Assembly: GCF_009184865.1 (NCBI RefSeq)
Contig: NZ_CP045096.1
Coordinates: forward strand, 6,758,001 to 6,822,000
Length of the DNA: 64,000 nt
Reading direction: 5' to 3'
Origin: Streptomyces phaeolivaceus
Lineage (GTDB): Bacteria > Actinomycetota > Actinomycetes > Streptomycetales > Streptomycetaceae
Of this stretch, positions 40,450 through 48,903 are shown piece after piece (the stretch's first letter is position 1; each line of letters opens with the position of its first letter). The notes under the pieces were generated by a model. It saw nothing but the letters and a program-made list of their open reading frames with translations, did no database searches and was not told the DNA's origin. Made by a program: the position numbers and the translations under genes.

Positions 40450-41130
40450 GTGGTTCCCAGGAAATCCCCGAAGCTGGACAAGGCGCAGGTCGCCGAGGCG
40501 GCCCTGCGGTTGCTGAACGAGGTCGGTCTGGAGGGGCTGAGCCTCCGGCTGATCGCCAAGGAGCTGGACGTCCAGGCGCCCGCGCTCTACTGGCACTTCA
40601 AGAACAAACAGGACCTGCTGGACGAGACGGCGACCGAGATGACGCGGCGCATGGCGGCGGACTGGGCCGCGATGCCGGCGGCGGCGGAGGGCGTCGGCTG
40701 GGAGGAGGTCTTCCGGGAGCGGATGCGGATGCTGCGCGGGCATCTGCTGCGGTACCGCGACGGCGCGAAGGTGTACAGCGGGACGCACTTCACGGATCTG
40801 TCGTACGCGGCGCCGATGGAGGCGAATCTGCGCATGCTCACGGCCGCGGGGTTCACGGCGGCGGGGGCCGCGCGGGCCTGGTTCACGGCGTACAGCTACA
40901 CGATCGGATATGTGATCGAGGAGCAGTCGATGGGGCCGGATCCGGTGGCGGGTGGGGAGGGGTACGACCTTGCCGCGCGGGCTGAGCGGTTGGCGGAGTA
41001 TCCGTTGGCCGTGGCGGCGGGGTGGGAGATGTTCCGGGATCAGGAGCGGGGGTTCGAGGTGGGGCTGGGGGCGGTGTTGGCGGGGATCGCTGTGACGCTG
41101 CGGGGGGGTGGGGGCGGGGGCGCCTCATAG
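40450..41130 (+). CDS. TetR-class regulator (TetR_C domain) beside a deleted monooxygenase
   Basis: 226 residues. HTH: LDKAQVAEAALRLLNEVGLE GLSLRLIAKELDVQAPALYW HFKNKQDLLDE. The C-terminal half resembles the TetR_C family (tetracycline-repressor type): RMRMLRGHLLRYRDGAKVYS GTHFTDLSY, AWFTAYSYTIGYVIEEQSM. The tail is Gly-rich and of low complexity. GTG start only 8 bases after the second operator palindrome. In related loci such regulators control a divergent flavin monooxygenase that modifies polyketide-like compounds; here only a stub of that enzyme remains. Confidence 0.9.
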   Translation: MVPRKSPKLDKAQVAEAALRLLNEVGLEGLSLRLIAKELDVQAPALYWHFKNKQDLLDETATEMTRRMAADWAAMPAAAEGVGWEEVFRERMRMLRGHLLRYRDGAKVYSGTHFTDLSYAAPMEANLRMLTAAGFTAAGAARAWFTAYSYTIGYVIEEQSMGPDPVAGGEGYDLAARAERLAEYPLAVAAGWEMFRDQERGFEVGLGAVLAGIAVTLRGGGGGGAS

Positions 41131-41199
41131 CTCGGGGGTGCGGGTGCGGCGCCTGTTGGCTCGGGGATGCGGGTGTTTTGGGCGGCTGCGGGTTCGATG

Positions 41200-41228
41200 T
41201 GGCTGGTCGCGCAGTTCCCCGCGCCCCT
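41200..41228 (+). repeat. Intergenic palindromic repeat, type 2
   Basis: TGGCTGGTCGCGCAGTTCCC followed by CGCGCCCCT, identical in its core to the copy at 27925. Followed by a CGGGGCTGCGCCCCG hairpin. It lies between the convergent TetR and methyltransferase genes. Confidence 0.85.
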
Positions 41229-41316
41229 TTCGGGGCTGCGCCCCGTCAAGGGCGCCCGCCCCGGGCGAGGTCGCACCCCCGAGGCACGGGGAACGCGCGG
41301 TCCGGCGTCGCCAGGG

Positions 41317-42270
41317 TTACTTCGCCGCCCTTGCCTTCTTCGCCTTCCTGAGGGCCCTGGTCACGACCGGGGGCAGCAGGTCCACGGCGAGCTTGCGGGC
41401 GCCGCTCTGCGGGGGCCGGGACGGGCGCGGGCGGGCCGGGGGCTGGGGCTTGGGGGCTGCGGGGGCCGGCGGCGGGGGTGCCGTCCAGTGGCGGGACTTC
41501 GGGAACGCCGGGGCCTTCATGCCCTTGGACTTGAGGCGGATGATGCGGTGGCCGGCCGCCCGCTGGTTGCTGAGGTGGCAGTCGTCCCGCCCGGCGACCA
41601 TCTCCAGCAGCGCCTCCTGGACGGGCTCCGGGTCGTCCCAGGTGCCGTAGAGCTTCTGCGTGCTGAGACAGATCGGGTTGAGGCCCCGGTTGAGGACCGC
41701 CTCCCACGCGGCGATGGAGACACCGGGGGTGTGCTCCGAGCGGAAGTCGTCCAGGACGACCAGGCCGCCGGGGAGGAGTATGTCCCGGGCGGCGGTGATG
41801 TCGGCCTCGACGTGCTCGTACAGGTGCGAGGCGTCGATGTGCACGAAACGGCAGGACCGCGGCTTGACCTCGCCGGGCACGATCGAGCTGGGGCCCTGCA
41901 GCACGCGGGGCAGCTCGTCGTGGAAGGAGAGGTAGTTCGCCTCGAAGGCCCGGCGGGTGAGCGTGCTGCGGTACGACTTGGTGGCCTCCGCCGCGTTGGC
42001 GTCGTCCGGTGCGTCGCTCTCGAAGAGGTCGCAGACCGTGTAGGCCTCGCCCTCCTGGAGGTGGCTGCCGAGGAAGATGGCGCTCTTGCCCATGTAGACG
42101 CCGACCTCCAGAAGGTCGCCCCTGGCGTCCGCGGCCTCCTGTCGGTTCAGGAACCAGTCGAAGAGCAGTTGGTCGAGCACCGGAAACCAGCCGGGGACGT
42201 CGTCGAGTTCCCGGGGAAGCCGGATGGTGCCTTGTTCCGTGGTCTTTCCAGAGGTCATTTCAGATGCCAT
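41317..42270 (-). CDS. Class I SAM-dependent methyltransferase (TylF/Methyltransf_24-like)
   Basis: 317 residues. SAM-binding motif I is DLLEVGVYMGKSAIFLGSHL; then CRFVHIDASHLYEHVEADIT and LPGGLVVLDDFRSEHTPGVS, the DxxH/DD pattern of TylF-type methyltransferases and Methyltransf_24. The C-terminal 70 residues are a Pro/Ala linker (WTAPPPPAPAAPKPQPPARP) and a basic helix (VVTRALRKAKKARAAK). It may methylate a sugar of the neighbouring cell-wall glycan; it is the first gene on the left side of that locus. An internal ATG at 42258 is an alternative start. Confidence 0.85.
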   Translation of the reverse strand: MASEMTSGKTTEQGTIRLPRELDDVPGWFPVLDQLLFDWFLNRQEAADARGDLLEVGVYMGKSAIFLGSHLQEGEAYTVCDLFESDAPDDANAAEATKSYRSTLTRRAFEANYLSFHDELPRVLQGPSSIVPGEVKPRSCRFVHIDASHLYEHVEADITAARDILLPGGLVVLDDFRSEHTPGVSIAAWEAVLNRGLNPICLSTQKLYGTWDDPEPVQEALLEMVAGRDDCHLSNQRAAGHRIIRLKSKGMKAPAFPKSRHWTAPPPPAPAAPKPQPPARPRPSRPPQSGARKLAVDLLPPVVTRALRKAKKARAAK

Positions 42271-42435
42271 GAGGACAGAAGACTCTCTTGCGTCGACGAG
42301 GCGAACAGGCGAACGGGCCTGGAACCTATGAGATGCCTTTGGCCCGGTCAAGGATGCTGCGGAGCCTCTCCGTGGAGGCGTTCTCGAATCCTCGGGTCGG
42401 ATGAACAGTGAGCCAATTTCAGGTTCAGGGACGGT

Positions 42436-43608
42436 TCAGCCGCGGCGTCCGCCGAGTGACTTCCGCAGCAGGGGCCCGAGCGGGCGTTCGACCCAGTGGT
42501 GCAGCAGCCGGGCCAGCGTCAGCATCAGCGCCACGGTGAGCACGAGGGTGACGGAGGACGGGATGCCGAGGCCCTGGTGCAGCGCCCGGACCACCGGCCA
42601 GCCCAGATGCTCGTGCACGAGATAGAAGGGGTACGTCAGGGCACCCGCGGTGGTCAGCCAGGGCCAGTTCACGCGGTCCAGCAGGCCCAGCGCCACTGCC
42701 CCGACGGCCACGAAGCCGACGGTGACGGCGAGGACGATACCGAGCTGGGAACGGTAGGAGAAGAAGTCGGGGTTCGGGGCGTGCCACATGGCCTCGACCG
42801 TGTGGTACTGGCTCAGCAGCAGGCTGAACACCACGATCAGCCAGGCCGCGGTGTCCCGGCGGTCCCGGTGCACCAGATAGAGGCCCATACCGCCGATGAA
42901 CAGGGACGCGTACTCCGGCATCAGGACCGTGTCCAGCAGCGGTTCCCGCGCGGCCCCCGCGAGCACCGAGGCCAGTGTCCAGCCGCCGCAGAACCAGATC
43001 ACCCGTCTGCGGGTCACCCCGGGCAGGACCACGCACAGCGCGAACAGGACGTAGAAGCGGACCTCCGCCCACAGCGTCCAGCACACACCCAGCACCCGGT
43101 CCGCGCCCAGCGGCATCTGCAGCATCGTCAGATTGACCAGGAACTCACTGGCGGACACCCGCGCGAAGGCGATGCCCGGCAGGGCGAAGACCGCCGCCAC
43201 CAGGATCACCGCCGCCCAGTACGCCGGGAACAGCCGGGCCGCGCGGGAGGCCATGAACGACTGCACCGAACGGCCCCAGCCACTCGCACAGATCACGAAC
43301 CCACTGATCACGAAGAAGGCCTGAACCCCGGCCCACCCGTACGCCAGCCAACTGTGCGCGGTCGGAAACTGCACGGAGGGCGAAGCCCCCCAAGCCTTCC
43401 CGATCTCCCCGTCCCGCCCCCCGTAGTGATAGGCGGCGACGGAGAGAGCCGCGAGCAACCGCAGCCCGTCGAGCGCGTAGAGACGCGGTTGAACTGCCGC
43501 GCCCCGAAAGGGGCGCGGGGAACTGCGCGACCAGCCCCCACTGACCCGCGGCCGAGACTGAGACCCATCAACGGTCGTCGAAGCAATGGTCGAACTCTTC
43601 GAAGTCAC
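42436..43608 (-). CDS. Acyltransferase family 3 membrane protein
   Basis: 390 residues. The family begins at RLYALDGLRLLAALSVAAYH YGG with the conserved His. Further motifs: WLAYGWAGVQAFFVISGFVI, ASRAARLFPAYWAAVILVAA and VCWTLWAEVRFYVLFALCVV (the W..E motif), then about eight more helices and LTYPFYLVHEHLGWP. It would O-acetylate a surface sugar or glycopolymer. The 45 residues before the domain are partly encoded by a type 2 intergenic repeat read in frame (GGWSRSSPRPFRG), with GTG 43608 as the nearest upstream start; no start codon lies between the repeat and the domain. Confidence 0.88.
   Translation of the reverse strand: MTSKSSTIASTTVDGSQSRPRVSGGWSRSSPRPFRGAAVQPRLYALDGLRLLAALSVAAYHYGGRDGEIGKAWGASPSVQFPTAHSWLAYGWAGVQAFFVISGFVICASGWGRSVQSFMASRAARLFPAYWAAVILVAAVFALPGIAFARVSASEFLVNLTMLQMPLGADRVLGVCWTLWAEVRFYVLFALCVVLPGVTRRRVIWFCGGWTLASVLAGAAREPLLDTVLMPEYASLFIGGMGLYLVHRDRRDTAAWLIVVFSLLLSQYHTVEAMWHAPNPDFFSYRSQLGIVLAVTVGFVAVGAVALGLLDRVNWPWLTTAGALTYPFYLVHEHLGWPVVRALHQGLGIPSSVTLVLTVALMLTLARLLHHWVERPLGPLLRKSLGGRRG
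43509..43537 (-). repeat. Type 2 palindromic repeat inside the acyltransferase reading frame
   Basis: AGGGGCGCGGGGAACTGCGC GACCAGCC is the reverse complement of the repeat at 27925 and 41200. Here it lies within the 5' part of the acyltransferase frame rather than between genes. Confidence 0.85.
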
Positions 43609-43615
43609 TCGGGGC

Positions 43616-44950
43616 TCACCCCAGAGTGGCTCGCTTGAGGGACCGGGCCCGCCGCGCGACTCTTCGCACGGTCGCGTTGCGCGGAATGAAGGCCAGCTGC
43701 ACCGGAATCCCACCGGGCAACCCCAGCGAGGTCAGCCGTCGCCGCTTGAAGTACCGCAGGGTGTGCGGGCTCAGATGCTTCGTCAGATACGCGGCGGTCT
43801 CCGCGCGCAGCGAGGGGTAGATCTTCGACTGCATCGCGAACCCCACCGCCCGCACCAGCCCGTCGAGGTCCGCCACCTTCGTGCCCGGCCGCTGCGAGGT
43901 GACCGCCTCCCGGTCGCTCAGCTCCGGCAGCAGCGCGTCCACGATCGTGACGGGCACCCGGTTGCTGTTCTCGTACGGGGCGAGCCGGTCCAGCAGGGTG
44001 CCCGTGCCGACGCGGGCGACCGGCAGGCCGTACAGCGCGGAGGCGGTGAGCAGGGCCGTGGAGAAGCAGCCGACGACGAGGGCCGGACGCATCCGCTGGT
44101 AGAGCACCTCGGCGAGGACCGGCGTGTCCAGCACGGTCAGCTCGGCGCCGAGCCGCTCCGCCTCCTTCTCCAGACCGCGCGACCAGCGCGCCGGGGCGCT
44201 CGGGTGCGGCTTGAACACCACGCGGGTGTGCCCGAGCGCGACCGCGCCCTTCAACATCGTGACGTGGAGTTCTTCCTCCTCCTCGGCGGTGAGGATGTTG
44301 AGCGCGGAGAGGTACTGGCCGAGCAGCAGCGCCGGCTCCTCGATCACCGGCAGCGTGTCACCGGTGTCGACCAGTTCCGCCAGCACCTTCACGAAGGCGT
44401 CCGTGGGCACGATCTCCGCCCCGACGCCGAACTCGGTGAGCAGTATCGGCCTCAGGTCCGGCACCAGGTCCAGGTGGAGGAGCCGGTCGATACGGGTGCC
44501 GACCAGCGGGTCGATCTTGTTGCGGGTGGGGCCGTAGCTCATCAGGCCGTCCGCGTACACGGTCACCGGGGCGCCGGTGAAGATCTGGGTGAAGCCGAGC
44601 GCCGGGTGGACCTGGATGGACTCCACGGCCAGCTCGACGTCGTCGTCGCCCAGGTTCCACAGCAGCCGCAGATGCCGCTCCCACAGCGGGACGTCGTCCA
44701 GGCGCGGGGACCAGCCGCCCGGGTGGAACGGGGAGATGGTCTCGTTCCAGGAGATCACCTCGTCGAACCGGCCGCGCAGCCGCTCGAAGCCGGGCATCTC
44801 GTCCAGGGCGGGCGCCGTCTCGGGCGTGGCCGCGTTGTTGGAGATCAGCAGGATGCGCCGGGACGCGGGGCGGAAGCACTCGGTGTCCAGGGCCGCGGCC
44901 AGCGTCGCCGTGCCGTACAGCGTGGACGCCATGAAGATCTGCGTGGTCAC
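43616..44950 (-). CDS. Alpha-2,8-polysialyltransferase-family glycosyltransferase
   Basis: 444 residues. N-terminal TTQIFMASTLYGTATLAAAL, then RRILLISNNAATPETAPALD EMPGF and FDEVISWNETISPFHPGGWS PR are characteristic of actinobacterial polysialyltransferase-like proteins. Later: VTVYADGLMSYGPTRN, VVFKPHPSAPARWSRGLEKE with the H-P pair that binds the nucleotide sugar, and LVVGCFSTALLTASALYGLP with the S-T pair. Likely polymerises a nonulosonic acid (Kdn or similar) from its CMP form at the membrane. GTG 44950 overlaps the stop of the upstream GT2 gene by 4 bases. Confidence 0.82.
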   Translation of the reverse strand: MTTQIFMASTLYGTATLAAALDTECFRPASRRILLISNNAATPETAPALDEMPGFERLRGRFDEVISWNETISPFHPGGWSPRLDDVPLWERHLRLLWNLGDDDVELAVESIQVHPALGFTQIFTGAPVTVYADGLMSYGPTRNKIDPLVGTRIDRLLHLDLVPDLRPILLTEFGVGAEIVPTDAFVKVLAELVDTGDTLPVIEEPALLLGQYLSALNILTAEEEEELHVTMLKGAVALGHTRVVFKPHPSAPARWSRGLEKEAERLGAELTVLDTPVLAEVLYQRMRPALVVGCFSTALLTASALYGLPVARVGTGTLLDRLAPYENSNRVPVTIVDALLPELSDREAVTSQRPGTKVADLDGLVRAVGFAMQSKIYPSLRAETAAYLTKHLSPHTLRYFKRRRLTSLGLPGGIPVQLAFIPRNATVRRVARRARSLKRATLG

Positions 44951-45924
44951 GCGGCTACCCCCGCGGCGGCGGGACGGCGGCGCAGCCGGCGCAGCCGGGT
45001 GGCGCGCTGGACGTCCATCGAGTCGAGGGCCTCGTCCAGCACGTCCTGCGGCATTCGGCGCAGCGCGACCGCGCTCATCGACTTCAGTTTCCGTGCCACC
45101 GCCGGCTCGAACCTTTCGATGGATCCCAAATGGTGGGAGATAATCGCGCAATATGTGCGCACGGCCTTGGGGAGTAGTTTGTCGGCGTCCCGGTCCTTCG
45201 CCGTTTCCGCGATGACCTGGTCGAATGCGCGAATGAAATCGAGCTGGCGTACGTCGCCGATCTGGGTCAGGGACGATGCCACACCGCGTCGGTAGAAGAC
45301 GCCGAGCAGCCCCACCGTGGCGAAGGAATCGGCCTCCCGGTGGAGTTTCCAGATCCACGGCCGGTCCTCGGCCGTGCGCAGCCCGTGAGTGAAGTGCAAC
45401 ACACCCTTGTCGACCAGCCGGCGGTGGTAGATGCCCGCCCAGGCGAACGCGTAGTCGACGGAGGTGGAGCGGTCGGCGGGCAGGATCGCGTCCCGCGGGT
45501 TCATCACCACGCCCCGCCGGCCGTTGGGAACCCGGTGGACGGAACGGGCCCGCGCGGTGCACTGGACATGGTCCGTACGCACGAAGTCGCAGCCCAGGTC
45601 CTCGATGGCGCCCAGCAGTCGGGAGTAGTAGCCGGGGGCGAGCCAGTCGTCCCCGTCGAGGAACGTCAGGTACTGACCGCGGGCCTTGTCGATGCCCGTG
45701 TTGCGCGCGGTCGCCAGTCCTCCGTTCTTCTCGTGTCTGACATACACCGCCCCCGGCAGCTCGCGCTCCGCGCGCGCGAGGATGTCCGGTGTCTCGTCGC
45801 GGGAGCAGTCGTCGACGAGAATGAATTCGAAGTCGTCACGAGCGTTGGCTCTGAGACTCTTCAGGGTGTCGGGCGCGTATTGCTGCACGTTGTAGAACGG
45901 CACGATGACGGAGAGCTTGACCAC
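44947..45924 (-). CDS. Family 2 glycosyltransferase
   Basis: 325 residues. GT-A fold: VKLSVIVPFYNVQQYAPDTL KSL, FEFILVDDCSRDETPDILAR, NGGLATARNTGIDKARGQYL TFLDGDDWL with the DxD-type LDGDD and then EDRPWIWKL. The C-terminal 110 residues are helical and basic. It would transfer a sugar from a nucleotide donor during assembly of the wall glycan or its linker. GTG 45924 is the start that gives the normal domain beginning. Forms an operon with the polysialyltransferase-like gene; divergent from the 46123 gene. Confidence 0.88.
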   Translation of the reverse strand: MVKLSVIVPFYNVQQYAPDTLKSLRANARDDFEFILVDDCSRDETPDILARAERELPGAVYVRHEKNGGLATARNTGIDKARGQYLTFLDGDDWLAPGYYSRLLGAIEDLGCDFVRTDHVQCTARARSVHRVPNGRRGVVMNPRDAILPADRSTSVDYAFAWAGIYHRRLVDKGVLHFTHGLRTAEDRPWIWKLHREADSFATVGLLGVFYRRGVASSLTQIGDVRQLDFIRAFDQVIAETAKDRDADKLLPKAVRTYCAIISHHLGSIERFEPAVARKLKSMSAVALRRMPQDVLDEALDSMDVQRATRLRRLRRRPAAAGVAA

Positions 45925-46122
45925 CCCCGTGACGTTAGGGGGCCCTCCGGCATTCGTCTTGACCACCTGCTTGATGTCAGGTGAACGACGCGTGGCGGAA
46001 CCGTGAACCAGACACTTTCCTGTGCCTTTCATGCCCCGATTCGCCGTTCGTCGATGTGCTGTTAACCCTTTGTTGTATTTGGGTTGGGCCGTTGAACGGA
46101 ATCGCTTCCTAGCGTCTTCGAT

Positions 46123-47508
46123 GTGCCAGCAAGTGCAACGAACGCCCTGCGAGTCGCCGTACTCGCGGACTCCGACACCCGGTGGAAATGGGGCGCGCTC
46201 ACCGCGCACCGTCTCGCTCCGGAAGGCTCGGACCTCCGCCTCGACGGCTTCCTCCTGCGCGGCCGAGCCACCCCGACGGCCCGTCAGCTGCAGGAGGTCG
46301 GGGTCAGCCCCGACTCCCTGCGCGAGGTGACCGGCCTCGAATTCCTGCGCGCCGTGAAGGAGGACACGAAGGAGGACAAGGAGGAGGGCAAGGAGGACAC
46401 GGACGAGCAGCCGTACGACGTCGTCCTGCTCTCCCTCGTCGGCGGGGGCGTCCAGGCCATGCTGCACGGCCTGCGCCGGGCCTGGGCCGGGCGCCGGAAG
46501 CGGCCCGTGGTCGTCACCGGCTATGTCGGGGTCGTCTACGAGAAGCTCGCCGACGGTCTGCTGCTGCGGCACGGCGCGGACCTGGTCCTCGCCAACTCCC
46601 GCCAGGACGCGGACCGCTTCCGGGCGGTGTACGAGGGCGTGGGCGCCGACGCCGGCTCGGTCACCGAGGTCGCGCTGCCCTTCCTGGGCGGCAGGCCCTA
46701 CGCCGGCGCCGAGGACCCGTCTGCGGAGCAAGGGCGCAGGCCCTACACGGTCGTCTTCGCCGTACAGCCGTCCGTCCCGGACAACCGCAGGGACCGTACG
46801 TACCTGCTGAACCGGCTCGTGAGGCACGCGAAGCTGCACCCGGACCGCGAGGTGCTGCTGAAGCTGCGCTCCAAGCCGGGCGAGCACACCACGCACATCG
46901 AGGAACTGCCGTACCAGAAGCTGGCGGAGAAGCTGCCCGGCGGTCTGCCGGCCAACTTCCGGCTCGCGTACGGGAACATGGGCGAGGTCCTCGACACCAC
47001 CGACCTGCTGGTCACCATCAGCTCCACGGCCGCCCTGGAGTCGCTGCACCGCCGGATCCCCACCGTCGTCCTCACCGACCTCGGCATCCGCGAGACCCTC
47101 GGCAACCACCACTTCGTGGGCTCCGGCTGCCTCGCCTCCTGGGACCAGCTGGACGCCGGGTACGAGCCGGCGCCGGACCCGGAGTGGGTGGCCCGGCAGG
47201 GTGTCGTCGCCGACGGGTCCTACGCGACCGCCTTCGACGCGGCCCGCGACCGCATCGCCAAGCTGGTCGCGGCCGACCGGCTGCCGCCGCTGGAGCCCTA
47301 CTACACACCCGTCACCGCGCCCGGCTATCTGCCCGGCATCCTCGCCCGCCACCACCTCGGCCCCGACGGCGACCCGCTGCCCGGGGCGCCCGCCGCCGAC
47401 AAGCAGGCCGGGCCCGTACGGCAGATCGTGCGCCGGGCGGCGCGCGGCGCCTACCGCCACGGAGTGCAGCGCGTGGCCCCCGTCATCCGCCGGATGGGGG
47501 AGCTGTGA
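46123..47508 (+). CDS. Putative glycosyltransferase (DUF6716-like)
   Basis: 461 residues. The GT-B-like pattern: LRVAVLADSDTRWKWGALTA HRL, VVVTGYVGVVYEKLADGLLL RHGADLVLANS, YTVVFAVQPSVPDNRRDRTY, LLKLRSKPGEHTTHIE and DLLVTISSTAALESLHRRIP TVVLTDLGI. It fits the DUF6716 family, which from memory occurs beside NeuA/NeuB genes in Streptomyces. A Lys/Glu/Asp repeat (KEDTKEDKEEGKEDTDE) interrupts the N-terminal part. The GTG start lies about 8 bases after TAGCGT, so the transcript may be leaderless. First gene of the rightward nonulosonate operon. Confidence 0.75.
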   Translation: MPASATNALRVAVLADSDTRWKWGALTAHRLAPEGSDLRLDGFLLRGRATPTARQLQEVGVSPDSLREVTGLEFLRAVKEDTKEDKEEGKEDTDEQPYDVVLLSLVGGGVQAMLHGLRRAWAGRRKRPVVVTGYVGVVYEKLADGLLLRHGADLVLANSRQDADRFRAVYEGVGADAGSVTEVALPFLGGRPYAGAEDPSAEQGRRPYTVVFAVQPSVPDNRRDRTYLLNRLVRHAKLHPDREVLLKLRSKPGEHTTHIEELPYQKLAEKLPGGLPANFRLAYGNMGEVLDTTDLLVTISSTAALESLHRRIPTVVLTDLGIRETLGNHHFVGSGCLASWDQLDAGYEPAPDPEWVARQGVVADGSYATAFDAARDRIAKLVAADRLPPLEPYYTPVTAPGYLPGILARHHLGPDGDPLPGAPAADKQAGPVRQIVRRAARGAYRHGVQRVAPVIRRMGEL

Positions 47509-47552
47509 GCCGCCGATCGACCCCTTCGCACGCACCGCAAGGAGTTCAGCCC

Positions 47553-48890
47553 ATGTCCAACCCGGAAGCGGAACCGGCGCCTTCCGTCCGCCGCGTCCTC
47601 GCCGTGATCCCCGCGCGCGGCGGCTCCAAGGGCGTCCCCGCCAAGAACCTCGCCCCCGTCGGCGGTGTTCCGCTGGTGGCCCGCGCGGTGCGCGAGTGCC
47701 TCGGCGCCCGGCTGGTGACCGATGTCGTCGTCTCCACCGACGACCACGCCATCGCCGCCGCCGCCCGGGTCTCCGGCGCCGAGGTCGTCCTGCGGCCCGC
47801 CGCCATCGCCGGTGACACCGCCACCTCCGAGGCCGCTGTCCTGCACGCCCTGGACGCCCACGAGGCCCTGCACGGCTCGCCGGTCGACGTCGTCCTGCTC
47901 GTGCAGTGCACCAGCCCGTTCATCCTCCGCGAGGACATCGACGGCGTGGCCCGCGCCGTCGTGGAACACGGCGCCGACACCGCCCTCACCGTCGCCCCCT
48001 TCCACGGCTTCATCTGGCGGGACACCGCCGACGAGCCCCAGATCGCCGAAGCCGCCCGCACGGGAGCCGCGGACGGCGCGTCGATCGACGGCACCGGACC
48101 GGTCGACGGCACCGGACCGGTCGACGGCACGGAGTCGGAGGGCGGCTACGGCGTCAACCACGACAAGTCGTTCCGCCCCCGCCGCCAGGACCGCCCGCAG
48201 GACCTGCTGGAGACCGGCGCCGCCTACGCCATGGACGCGGCCGGACTGCGCAAGCACCAGCACCGCTTCTTCGGCCGTACGGAACTCGTCCGCACCGACC
48301 CCGCCCGGGTCCTGGAGATCGACGACCCGCACGACCTCGCCCGCGCCCAGGCACTCGCGCCGCTCTTCGACGCGGACCGCCCCGGCGCCCTCCCGACCGC
48401 CGCCGACATCGACGCGGTCGTCCTCGACTTCGACGGCACCCAGACCGACGACAGGGTGCTGATCGACTCCGAGGGACGGGAGTTCGTCTCCGTGCACCGC
48501 GGCGACGGACTCGGTATCGCGGCCCTCCGCAAGAGCGGCCTCACGATGCTGATCCTGTCCTCGGAGAAGAACCCGGTCGTCGCCGCACGGGCCCGGAAGC
48601 TGCAGATCCCGGTCCTCCACGGCATCGACCGGAAAGACCTCGCACTGAAGCAGTGGTGCGAGGAGCAGGGCATCGCGCCGGAGCGCGTGCTCTACGTCGG
48701 CAACGACGTCAACGACCTCCCGTGCTTCGCCCTCGTGGGCTGGCCCGTGGCGGTCGGCAGCGCCCACGACGTCGTACGCGGCGCCGCACGCGCGATCACC
48801 ACCGTCCCCGGTGGCGAAGGCGCGATCCGGGAGATCGCCGGCTGGATCCTCGGCCCCTCCCTCGACTCTCTCGACTCCCTCACCAGTTAA
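47553..48890 (+). CDS. CMP-nonulosonate synthetase fused to KDO-8-P-phosphatase-like HAD domain
   Basis: 445 residues in two domains. Residues about 12-270: cytidylyltransferase with VLAVIPARGGSKGVPAKNLA, STDDHAIAAAA and LLVQCTSPFILREDIDGV, activating the sugar acid as CMP-sugar. Residues about 285-440: HAD phosphatase of the KdsC type with DFDGTQTDD (nucleophile D292, acid D294), LILSSEKNPVVAARA and GNDVNDLPCF. The fusion couples removal of phosphate (from the 9-phosphate product of a NeuB-type synthase) to activation. A short DGTGPV repeat sits between conserved blocks near residue 180. AAGGAG is 8 bases before the ATG. Matches the S. coelicolor teichulosonic acid locus from memory. Confidence 0.92.
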   Translation: MSNPEAEPAPSVRRVLAVIPARGGSKGVPAKNLAPVGGVPLVARAVRECLGARLVTDVVVSTDDHAIAAAARVSGAEVVLRPAAIAGDTATSEAAVLHALDAHEALHGSPVDVVLLVQCTSPFILREDIDGVARAVVEHGADTALTVAPFHGFIWRDTADEPQIAEAARTGAADGASIDGTGPVDGTGPVDGTESEGGYGVNHDKSFRPRRQDRPQDLLETGAAYAMDAAGLRKHQHRFFGRTELVRTDPARVLEIDDPHDLARAQALAPLFDADRPGALPTAADIDAVVLDFDGTQTDDRVLIDSEGREFVSVHRGDGLGIAALRKSGLTMLILSSEKNPVVAARARKLQIPVLHGIDRKDLALKQWCEEQGIAPERVLYVGNDVNDLPCFALVGWPVAVGSAHDVVRGAARAITTVPGGEGAIREIAGWILGPSLDSLDSLTS

Positions 48891-48903
48891 GGAAATCAAG
48901 GTC

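Noticed and set aside
45925..47535. Upstream extension of the minus-strand GT2 frame to 862 codons
   Set aside because: The extension is antisense to the DUF6716-like gene, which has the expected codon pattern; the GT2 domain starts at 45924.
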